From Gaiellasilicea sp035645095 (GTDB lineage: Bacteria > Actinomycetota > Thermoleophilia > Gaiellales > Gaiellaceae): 5,264 nucleotides of DNA. Numbering within the stretch: the stretch's first letter is position 1; the number at the start of each line of letters is the position of its first letter. Position numbers and translations under genes: made by a program. Location: the NCBI GenBank assembly GCA_035645095.1, contig DASQNG010000123.1:1-5264 (forward strand), given 5' to 3'. Positions 1 to 5,197 of this stretch are shown in pieces. A model generated the notes under the pieces. The model was not told where the DNA came from. It ran no database searches and was given only the letters and a program-made list of their open reading frames with translations.

Positions 1-150
1 CGCGAGCGTGAGCAGCGTGGTGAAGCCGCCGGCGGCCTGCGCCGTGCCGACGATGTTCCGCTTCGGGGTCGTGGTCGTCTCTGCCGGGGCGGCGAGGGCG
101 GTCGCCGGGACGGCGAACGCGAGAGCGACGACGAATGCGATGCGCTTCAT
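1..150 (-). CDS. Secreted fasciclin (FAS1)-domain protein, N-terminal part only
   Basis: Only the first 50 codons are inside the window; the gene runs off the left edge. The start is ATG at 150-148, preceded by AGGAG with 8 bases of spacing. Residues 1-20 form a signal peptide: KR at 2-3, a hydrophobic core at about 4-19, and a likely cleavage site after the A-L-A at 18-20. A short Thr/Pro-rich linker follows (TTTTP at 25-29). Residues 32-50 (NIVGTAQAAGGFTTLLTLA) match the opening helix of FAS1 domains, where the pattern 'DIVDTAxxxGxFxTLxxA' is typical. FAS1 proteins are extracellular or cell-wall adhesion-type domains; the molecular role here is unknown. The gene lies 38 bases downstream of the DUF378 gene on the same strand, so the two are probably co-transcribed. 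The signal peptide is clear. The FAS1 call is good but rests on one helix. Confidence 0.78.
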   Translation of the reverse strand, partial: MKRIAFVVALAFAVPATALAAPAETTTTPKRNIVGTAQAAGGFTTLLTLA

Positions 151-188
151 GCGGGAGTCTCCTGTTCTCGATCGGGAGTGGGTGTGGG

Positions 189-425
189 TCAGCGGGAGGG
201 CACGGGCTGCGGCGAGCCTTCGCGGGCGACCGCCGGCAGGCGCGTCGCGAGGTACACGGCGGACAGGCCCACGAGGCCGTAGACGATGCGGCTGAGGGCG
301 TTCGTCTCGCCGAACTCCAGGCCGACGAGCGTCGCCACGAGGTCGAACTCGGCGAGCGCGACGAGCCCCCAGTTGAGGCCGCCGACGACGACGAGCGTGC
401 CGGCGACGAGGGTGAGCTTGGACAC
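189..425 (-). CDS. DUF378 family small membrane protein
   Basis: This 78-residue protein has two hydrophobic segments, at about residues 4-25 and 44-62. It carries the DUF378 hallmarks: NWGLVAL at 18-24, FDLVATLVG at 27-35, and SRIVYGLVGLSAVY at 45-58. Members of this family are inner-membrane proteins of about 60-80 residues with no established function. The start is the GTG at 425-423, because GAGGAG sits 7 bases upstream and the family motif follows at the usual distance. An in-frame ATG at 479 would place the N-terminus across the promoter and operator sites and adds non-family sequence. The C-terminal tail (residues 63-78) is polar and Pro/Arg-rich. The gene is divergent from the B12-binding MerR regulator and upstream of the FAS1 gene, so it is probably the first gene of a regulator-controlled unit. 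Confidence 0.88.
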   Translation of the reverse strand: MSKLTLVAGTLVVVGGLNWGLVALAEFDLVATLVGLEFGETNALSRIVYGLVGLSAVYLATRLPAVAREGSPQPVPSR

Positions 426-467
426 GGTGATGCTCCTCTCGAGTAGCTGTACAGGGTTCGTGTAGAG

Positions 468-498
468 AACGTAGCACACTCTGTACAGTCTGTGTCAA
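468..498 (-). promoter_or_regulatory. Putative promoter of the DUF378-FAS1 unit
   Basis: On the minus strand a perfect -35 box TTGACA lies at 498-493. A 19-bp spacer follows, then an extended -10-like TGCTACGTT whose hexamer TACGTT is at 473-468 (3 of 6 consensus bases plus the TGn extension). The middle CTGTACAG palindrome sits almost exactly at the centre of the spacer. A long 19-bp spacer with a dyad operator is the classical architecture of MerR-family-controlled promoters. Transcription would start near 461, giving a leader of about 35 bases that contains the GAGGAG of the DUF378 gene and the 447-454 palindrome. The -35 is strong and the -10 is weak. Confidence 0.5.
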
Positions 499-505
499 GA
501 GGCTG

Positions 506-511
506 TACAGT
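506..511 (+). promoter_or_regulatory. Putative -10 box for leaderless transcription of the MerR regulator
   Basis: TACAGT (4 of 6 consensus bases) occupies exactly -12 to -7 if transcription starts at the A of the regulator's ATG at 518. This is the spacing seen for leaderless genes in actinobacteria and deinococci. No good Shine-Dalgarno lies at the normal distance; the nearest purine run, AGAGG at 498-502, is 15 bases from the ATG. The hexamer overlaps the third CTGTACAG palindrome (503-510), so a protein bound there would block the promoter. I see no convincing -35 hexamer. Confidence 0.42.
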
Positions 512-517
512 GCGTGC

Positions 518-1363
518 ATGCACACGCTCCGTATCGGCGAGCTCGCCCGGCGAACCGGTGTCAGTCCGGAGCTGCTGCGCGCCTGGGAGCGCCGGTACGA
601 GCTGCTCCGGCCGGAACGGACCCCGACCGGGTACCGGCTCTACTCCGAGGACGACGTTGCTCGGGTGCTGCGGATGCAGGACCTCCTGCGCAGCGGCCTC
701 GCGGCAGCCGAGGCGGCGCGGCAGGCGTCCGACGCCGCGCCCGCTCCCACCACACCGCCGCTGGCGGTGAACGCCGGCCGCCTGACCGACGCGCTGGCGC
801 GCTTCGACGACGCGGCCGCTCATGATGCGCTCGACCAGCTGCTCGCCCAGTTCACGGGCACGGCCGTCCTCGAGCACGTCGTTCTCCCGGTCCTCCGCGA
901 CCTCGGCGAGCGGTGGGCGGGCGGCGACGCGTCGGTCGCGGAGGAGCACTTCGCGTCGAGCCTCCTCCGCGGGCGGCTGCTCGGGCTCGCCCGCGGCTGG
1001 GACCGAGGCGGCGGCCCGCGGGCGGTGCTCGCGTGCGCACCGGGTGAGCTGCACGAGCTCGGCCTGATCGCGTTCGGGATCGCCCTTCGCACCCAGGGCT
1101 GGCGGATCACCTACCTCGGCGCGGACACCCCGGCGGAGACATTGGTGACCGCCGTCGCAGCGGTGGCCCCCGCCGCGGTCGTCGTCGTCGCGGTGGACTC
1201 CGCACGCGTCAAGGGCGAGGACGGCGTGCTTGCGACCGTCGCGCGGCTGGCGCCCCTCTGGGTGGCCGGCGCCGTCGACGCCGCGACTGCGGAGCGGCTC
1301 GGTGCTCGGCTGCTCGCCGCCGACCCGATCGGGGCGGCGGAGCTCGTCGCCGGCTCCGTCTAG
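518..1363 (+). CDS. MerR-family transcriptional regulator with B12-binding domain (CarH/LitR-like)
   Basis: This 281-residue protein has a DNA-binding and a ligand-binding half. Residues 3-70 are a MerR winged helix: RIGELARRTGVSPELLRAWE at 5-24, then RRYELLRPERTPTGYRLYSE at 25-44, and the DVARVLRMQDLLRSG helix. A linker rich in Ala and Pro (70-85) leads to a helical B12-binding cap (about 86-162) and a Rossmann-like cobalamin-binding domain (about 167-281). The AdoCbl capping motif W-x9-EH is present (W133, E143, H144). E177-L-H179-E-L-G182 matches the ExHxxG lower-ligand motif, with H179 as the predicted cobalt ligand. Family knowledge: CarH/LitR proteins bind adenosylcobalamin in the dark, form tetramers on DNA, and release it in light. 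The residue after the Trp, a His in the well-studied Thermus protein, is Ala134 here. The start at 518 is fixed by the family N-terminus. The gene is divergent from DUF378-FAS1, which it probably controls, and convergent with lysA. Confidence 0.92.
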   Translation: MHTLRIGELARRTGVSPELLRAWERRYELLRPERTPTGYRLYSEDDVARVLRMQDLLRSGLAAAEAARQASDAAPAPTTPPLAVNAGRLTDALARFDDAAAHDALDQLLAQFTGTAVLEHVVLPVLRDLGERWAGGDASVAEEHFASSLLRGRLLGLARGWDRGGGPRAVLACAPGELHELGLIAFGIALRTQGWRITYLGADTPAETLVTAVAAVAPAAVVVVAVDSARVKGEDGVLATVARLAPLWVAGAVDAATAERLGARLLAADPIGAAELVAGSV

Positions 1364-2620
1364 CTACGACTCGCGCGCGAGCAGGTCGTCGAGCGTCTCG
1401 CGCCGGAGGATGAGCCGCGCCTCGCCGTCGGCCACGAGCACCGCCGCGGGGCGCGTGACGCCGTTGTAGTTCGAGCTCATCGCGAGCGTGTACGCGCCGG
1501 TTGCGGGCACCGCGACCAGGTCGCCTCGGCGTGGGGCGGGCAGGGCGACGCGCTCGATCAGGACGTCGCCCGACTCGCAGTGCTTCCCGGCGAGCGTCAC
1601 CTCCTCGCCCGGCTCGTCGTCCATCCGGTTCGCGAGGATGGCCGTGTAGCGAGCACCGTAGAGCTGCGGCCGCGGGTTGTCCGACATCCCGCCGTCGATC
1701 GCGGCGTAGCTCCGGTCGCCCGCGCGCTTCACGGCGCCGACGCGGTACAGCGTCACGCCGGCCGGCCCGACGAGCGACCGCCCCGGCTCGAGGAGCAGCA
1801 GTGGCGGCGGCAGCTCGCGCTCCCGCCACGCGGCGGCGACTGCGGCCGCGATGGAACGCACGAGCTGGGTCATGGGCGGCTCGGGCTCGGCCGCGACGTG
1901 CCGCACACCGAAGCCGCCGCCCAGGTCGACGAGCCCGGGGGGCCAGCGCAGCTCGGCACGGCAGCGCGCGGCGACCTCGGCGAGCGGCGCCACCGCGAGC
2001 ACGTGGGCCCGCGCGTCGGCGAGCTGCGAGCCGACGTGGACGTGCAGCCCGGCCACCTCGAGGCCGGCCGCGAGCGCACGGCGCACGGCCTCGACGGCCT
2101 CGTGCGGGTCGACGCCGAACTTCGAGCCGCGGTGGCCCGTGCGGATCGAGGCGTGGGTGTCGGCCTCCACGCCCGGAGTGACGCGGACGAGTGTGCGGCG
2201 TACGCCGGCGGCCGCGGCCCGTTCTGCCTCGCCTAGCTCGTCGAGGACGACGAGCGCGTCGAGCGCCGCCGCCGCCCGCAGCTCGTCGTCGGACTTGTTG
2301 TTGCCGTGGACGACCACGCGGTCGCCGGAGAGGCCGGCGCGTCGCGCAAACTCGAGCTCACCGAGCGTCGAGACGTCGACGCCGAGCCCCTCCTGCGCCA
2401 ACAGCCGCAGCAGCGCGACGTTCGCGAACGCCTTCGCGCCGTAGACGATGCGCGTGCCCGGCACTGCGCCGACGAAGCGGCGCGCCCGCTCGCGCAGCGT
2501 CCGCTCGCAGTAGACGACGAGCGGCGTCCCGAACCGGTCCGCCAGCTCCGTCGCGCGGAGGCCGCCGACCGCGAGCTCGCCGTCCGCGCACGTGGCCGTA
2601 CGCGGGAACAGTGCTAGCAT
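1364..2620 (-). CDS. lysA: Diaminopimelate decarboxylase
   Basis: This PLP enzyme converts meso-2,6-diaminopimelate to L-lysine plus CO2, the last step of lysine biosynthesis, in the cytoplasm. The 418-residue length is normal for the family. The alanine-racemase-fold barrel carries YGAKAF with the PLP lysine K63, HGNNKSDDEL at 105-114, GLHVHVGSQ at 191-199, the phosphate-binding DLGGGFG at 232-238, and EPGR at 278-281. The C-terminal barrel has DGGMSDNPRPQLYGARY at 309-325, CESGD at 348-352 (C348 is the active-site Cys supplied to the partner subunit) and GAYTLAMSSNYNG at 375-387. ATG at 2620 gives the usual actinobacterial LysA opening (LFPRTA, then GELAVGG). Longer in-frame forms starting at up to 2857 would run through the leuS leader and start. 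No clear Shine-Dalgarno precedes the ATG, so initiation may be unusual. The gene abuts the regulator tail to tail and is divergent from leuS. Confidence 0.96.
   Translation of the reverse strand: MLALFPRTATCADGELAVGGLRATELADRFGTPLVVYCERTLRERARRFVGAVPGTRIVYGAKAFANVALLRLLAQEGLGVDVSTLGELEFARRAGLSGDRVVVHGNNKSDDELRAAAALDALVVLDELGEAERAAAAGVRRTLVRVTPGVEADTHASIRTGHRGSKFGVDPHEAVEAVRRALAAGLEVAGLHVHVGSQLADARAHVLAVAPLAEVAARCRAELRWPPGLVDLGGGFGVRHVAAEPEPPMTQLVRSIAAAVAAAWRERELPPPLLLLEPGRSLVGPAGVTLYRVGAVKRAGDRSYAAIDGGMSDNPRPQLYGARYTAILANRMDDEPGEEVTLAGKHCESGDVLIERVALPAPRRGDLVAVPATGAYTLAMSSNYNGVTRPAAVLVADGEARLILRRETLDDLLARES
2612..2620 (+). promoter_or_regulatory. Possible extended -10 promoter for the leuS leader
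   Basis: TGCTAGCAT fits TGnTAnnnT, an extended -10 with hexamer TAGCAT at 2615-2620 (4 of 6 consensus bases). It predicts transcription starting near 2627, one base before an in-frame GTG (2628) of the leader ORF. No good -35 is visible about 17 bases upstream. The box overlaps the start codon of the divergent lysA gene. The alternative is a promoter further inside lysA. Confidence 0.33.
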
Positions 2621-2648
2621 GCGGCCAGTGAAGCAGCTTCTTTCGTAG
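2619..2648 (+). CDS. Putative leucine leader peptide of leuS (MRPVKQLLS)
   Basis: ATG at 2619-2621 opens a 9-codon ORF ending with TAG at 2646-2648. It holds two adjacent leucine codons, CTT CTT at 2637-2642, just before the stop. CTT is a minor leucine codon here: in leuS I noticed it at only two positions (residues 460 and 694), against dozens of CTC and CTG. A GTG at 2628 in the same frame could be the real start, giving MKQLLS; with the proposed promoter this would be nearly leaderless. Ribosome binding is weak for the ATG (GGGA about 10 bases upstream). The stop is followed by competing hairpins and an intrinsic terminator, the layout of amino-acid attenuators such as the leu and trp leaders. 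The supposed role is to sense leucyl-tRNA supply by ribosome stalling. Confidence 0.5.
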   Translation: MRPVKQLLS

Positions 2649-2716
2649 AGCAGGAAGCGAGCGCGGCCGCCGGCCGCGACAGCTTCCCCCGGGCCTCTCG
2701 CACGAGAGGCTTTTTT
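2636..2716 (+). promoter_or_regulatory. Putative leuS transcription attenuator (competing RNA hairpins)
   Basis: Several mutually exclusive pairings can be read. GCTTC at 2636-2640, overlapping the leucine codons, can pair with GAAGC at 2654-2658. GGAAGC at 2653-2658 can instead pair with GCTTCC at 2682-2687, enclosing a 7-bp stem CGCGGCC/GGCCGCG at 2662-2668/2672-2678. A third fold pairs GCGAG 2657-2661 with CTCGC 2697-2701 and GGCC 2665-2668 with GGCC 2692-2695; this would capture the 5' arm of the terminator. A ribosome stalled on the CTT codons would leave 2657 onward free for this antiterminator. A ribosome that reached the stop codon would cover it. There is no T-box signature (TGGNACC) in the region. 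Pairings are seen by eye; the mechanism is inferred. Confidence 0.5.
2693..2716 (+). terminator. Intrinsic terminator in the leuS leader
   Basis: GCCTCTCGCACGAGAGGC at 2693-2710 forms a perfect stem (7 bp with a 4-base loop, or 8 bp with a 2-base loop), followed directly by six T residues at 2711-2716. It works only for plus-strand transcription, because the minus strand has no T run after the stem. The genes on either side are divergent, so no upstream gene needs this terminator. It ends 6 bases before the leuS Shine-Dalgarno. Its only obvious purpose is to stop leuS transcripts before the coding region, which is the basis for calling it an attenuator. Confidence 0.85.
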
Positions 2717-2732
2717 GTTCCCGGAGACGCCG

Positions 2733-5168
2733 ATGAGCGAGCGCGACAGGACATACGACCCGCAGGCGGTCGAGGCGAGGTGGCAGCGAGTCTGGACCGA
2801 CGCACGCGCGTGGGAGGTCCCGGACCCCGACGAGGCGGCCCGCGCGGAGCGACCCAAGAGCTACGTCCTCGAGCAGCTGCCGTACCCGTCCGGGAAGCTG
2901 CACATGGGGCACATGCTCGTCTACACGATCGGCGACGTCGTGACCCACTTCCGGCGCCGCAACGGCGCGCTCGTGCTCCATCCGATGGGCTTCGACGCCT
3001 TCGGGCTGCCGGCCGAGAACGCAGCTTTCCGCGAGGGCGGGCACCCGCGCGAGATCACCGAGCGGTACATCGAGACGATCCGGGCGTCGATGCAGCGGAT
3101 CGGGTGGTGGATCGACTGGTCGCGGGAGCTCTCGACGCACGACCCGGGCTACTACCGCTGGCAGCAGTGGCAGTTCCTCCGCTTCCTCGAGCGCGGGCTC
3201 GCCTATCGCAAGGGCGCGCACGCGAAGTGGTGCCCGAACGACCAGACCGTCGTGGCGAACGAGCAGGTGCTGCCGGACGGGAGCTGCGAGCGGTGCGGCG
3301 CGCAGGTCGAGTCCCGCCTGATGGAGCAGTGGTTCTTCCGCATCACGGACTACGCGCAGGCGCTCCTGGACGACCTCGAGACCGTCGATTGGCCGGAGTC
3401 GATCAAGGCGCGTCAGCGCAACTGGATCGGCCGCTCGGAGGGGGCGGAGATCCTCTTCCGGATCGAGGAGTGGGAGGAGGACGTCGCGGTCTTCACGACG
3501 CGGCCCGACACGCTCCACGGCGCGACGTTCTTCGTCCTCGCCCCCGAGCACGAGCTCGTTTCGCGGGTCGACGCGCCAGAGGTGCAGGAGTACGTCCGCC
3601 GGACCGCGACGAAGCGGACGGCGGAACGCGCCGCCGCCGGAGAGAAGACCGGCGTCCCCACGGGGCTGAACGCCGTCAACCCCGCGAACGGGGAGCGGAT
3701 CCCGATCTGGGTCGCCGACTACGTGCTGATGGACTACGGCACCGGGGCGATCATGGCGGTGCCGGCGCACGACACGCGCGACTTCGAGTTCGCCCGCGCC
3801 TTCGACCTGCGGGTCCGGCAGGTCGTCCGACCGCTGGAGGGAGACGTGGACGGGGACGAGCCCTACGTGCAGCACACCGAGGGCGAGGTACTCGTCAACT
3901 CGGGCGACCTCGACGGGCTCCCCGCGCCGGAGGGCGGGCGTCGCATCGTCGAGCGGCTCGAGCGCGAGGGCCGCGGGCGCTTCACGATCAATTTCCGGCT
4001 GCGCGACTGGGGGTTCTCGCGGCAGCGTTACTGGGGCTGCCCGATCCCCGTCGTCCACTGCGAGCGCTGCGGCATCGTCCCGGTGCCGGACGAGGAGCTG
4101 CCAGTCGTCCTTCCCGACGTCGAGGACTACAAGCCGAAAGGACAACCCCCGCTCGCCCAGGCCGAGGAGTGGGTGAACGTCCCCTGCCCGGCCTGCGGCG
4201 GGCCGGGGCAGCGCGAGACGGAGACGATGGACACGTTCGTCGACTCGTCGTGGTACTTCCTCCGCTACTGCGACGCGCAGAACGAGGAGGCGCCGTTCGA
4301 CCGCGGCCTCGTCGACTACTGGAACCCCGTCGACCTCTACATCGGCGGGGTGGACCACGCGACGATGCACATGATCTACGCGCGCTTCTGGGTCAAGGTC
4401 CTGAACGACCTCGGGCTCGTCGGCTTCCGCGAGCCGTTCGCGAGCTTCTTCTCCAACGGCTGGGTGACGGCCGGCAAGACGAAGATCTCGAAGCGGGCGG
4501 GTGCGTCCGTGGCACCCGATGCACTCGTCGAACGGCACGGTGCCGACGCGGTGCGGCTCGCGATCCTCTTCCTCGGCCCCGCCGACCAGAACATGGAGTG
4601 GACGGAGGAGACGGCCGAGAGCATGGCCCGCTTCGTGCGGCGGCTGTGGCGCGTCGTCGGCGAGGTCGCGGAGCGGGCGCCGCAGGGCGGGCCGGCGGGA
4701 GGCGTCCTCGCGCGGAAGGCGCACGCGACGATCGCGAAGGCGACGGACGACATCGGGCGCCGCTTCGCGTTCAACACGGCGATCTCTGCCGTGATGGAAC
4801 TCGTCAACGAGCTTTCGCGCGAGCCGACGGACCCCGACGCGCGCTTCGCCGCCGAGACGGCCGTCTCGCTGATCCAGCCGTACGCACCGCATGCGGCCGA
4901 GGAGCTGTGGGAGCGGCTCGGCCACGAGCGGCTCTGGGAGCAGCCGTGGCCCATCGCCGATCCCGCGCTGCTCGAGCGGGACGTGCTCGAGGTCGTCGTG
5001 CAGGTGAACGGGAAGCTGCGCGACCGGCTGCAGGTCGCCCCGGGCACGCCGGAGGACGAGCTGGTGGCGCTCGCCCGGGCGTCGGAGCGCGTCCGCGCCC
5101 ACCTGGACGGCGGCGAGCCCCGGAAGACGATCGTCGTCCCGGGCAAGCTCGTGAACTTCGTCGTGTAG
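2733..5168 (+). CDS. leuS: Leucyl-tRNA synthetase
   Basis: This class Ia aminoacyl-tRNA synthetase charges tRNA-Leu with leucine and has 811 residues. In order: YPSGKLHMGH at 51-60 with the HIGH-type motif H57-M-G-H60; first zinc-type cysteines C167, C185 and C188; the CP1 editing domain with TTRPDT at 255-260, DYGTGAIMAVPAHDTRD at 334-350 and the conserved editing Asp347; CERC at 443-446 and CPAC at 485-488 as a second zinc-type knuckle; SSWYFLRYCD at 505-514; the KMSKS-type loop read as KISKR at 584-588; an anticodon-binding helical bundle from about 620; and the C-terminal domain with VQVNGKLRDRL at 756-766. The start is ATG 2733, with CGGAG 6 bases upstream; an in-frame TTG at 2715 lies in the terminator T run. 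Oddities are the KISKR loop and an almost absent leucine-specific insertion before it. The gene is divergent from lysA and preceded by a likely attenuator. Confidence 0.97.
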   Translation: MSERDRTYDPQAVEARWQRVWTDARAWEVPDPDEAARAERPKSYVLEQLPYPSGKLHMGHMLVYTIGDVVTHFRRRNGALVLHPMGFDAFGLPAENAAFREGGHPREITERYIETIRASMQRIGWWIDWSRELSTHDPGYYRWQQWQFLRFLERGLAYRKGAHAKWCPNDQTVVANEQVLPDGSCERCGAQVESRLMEQWFFRITDYAQALLDDLETVDWPESIKARQRNWIGRSEGAEILFRIEEWEEDVAVFTTRPDTLHGATFFVLAPEHELVSRVDAPEVQEYVRRTATKRTAERAAAGEKTGVPTGLNAVNPANGERIPIWVADYVLMDYGTGAIMAVPAHDTRDFEFARAFDLRVRQVVRPLEGDVDGDEPYVQHTEGEVLVNSGDLDGLPAPEGGRRIVERLEREGRGRFTINFRLRDWGFSRQRYWGCPIPVVHCERCGIVPVPDEELPVVLPDVEDYKPKGQPPLAQAEEWVNVPCPACGGPGQRETETMDTFVDSSWYFLRYCDAQNEEAPFDRGLVDYWNPVDLYIGGVDHATMHMIYARFWVKVLNDLGLVGFREPFASFFSNGWVTAGKTKISKRAGASVAPDALVERHGADAVRLAILFLGPADQNMEWTEETAESMARFVRRLWRVVGEVAERAPQGGPAGGVLARKAHATIAKATDDIGRRFAFNTAISAVMELVNELSREPTDPDARFAAETAVSLIQPYAPHAAEELWERLGHERLWEQPWPIADPALLERDVLEVVVQVNGKLRDRLQVAPGTPEDELVALARASERVRAHLDGGEPRKTIVVPGKLVNFVV

Positions 5169-5197
5169 CTCACTGCTCCGGTAGCTCACTGCTCCGG
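5166..5197 (+). repeat. Perfect 16-bp tandem repeat at the leuS stop codon
   Basis: TAGCTCACTGCTCCGG occurs twice head to tail, at 5166-5181 and 5182-5197. The first three bases of copy one are the leuS stop codon, so copy two gives a second TAG 16 bases later in another frame. On the minus strand each copy supplies a TGA (5170-5172 and 5186-5188), which could end a convergent gene in either of two frames. This looks like a recent slippage duplication. Confidence 0.9.

Larger units (their letters stand above)
426..517. promoter_or_regulatory. Divergent promoter/operator region with three CTGTACAG palindromes
   Basis: These 92 bases separate the DUF378 gene from the MerR-type regulator. The perfect 8-bp palindrome CTGTACAG occurs at 447-454, 481-488 and 503-510, with centres 34 and 22 bp apart (close to three and two helical turns). 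The middle copy is the core of a longer imperfect dyad, with CACA at 475-478 facing TGTG at 491-494. The first copy also fits AnnTnnACAn, the direct-repeat half-site I recall for CarH operators; the other two keep TnnACA but not the leading A. A MerR/B12 regulator gene lies immediately beside the sites, so autoregulation and control of the divergent unit are the natural inference. Three exact copies in 64 bp of otherwise GC-rich DNA are unlikely by chance. Confidence 0.72.

Noticed and set aside
426..479. Longer DUF378 protein starting at ATG 479
   Set aside because: It would cover the operator and presumed -10 region. The GTG at 425 has a proper GAGGAG 7 bases upstream and gives the usual family length.
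1371..1382. CTCGCGCGCGAG palindrome near the lysA stop as a bidirectional terminator
   Set aside because: It lies inside lysA codons, has no loop room and no T run on either side.
1209..1829. 206-codon minus-strand frame across the regulator and lysA ends
   Set aside because: It overlaps two confidently assigned genes in another frame and is Arg/Ala-rich, low-complexity GC shadow sequence.
2588..2606. T-box-like string GTGGCCGTACGCGG upstream of leuS
   Set aside because: It lacks the TGGNACC core, is explained as lysA codons on the other strand, and the region before the terminator shows no Stem I or specifier loop.
2715..2732. leuS start at TTG 2715
   Set aside because: It lies in the terminator T run with no ribosome binding site. 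ATG 2733 has CGGAG 6 bases upstream.
2621..2857. N-terminal extension of lysA to an ATG at 2857
   Set aside because: The extra 79 codons cover the terminator, the leuS leader and the leuS start, and match nothing in LysA proteins, which begin at about residue 1 of the 2620 start.
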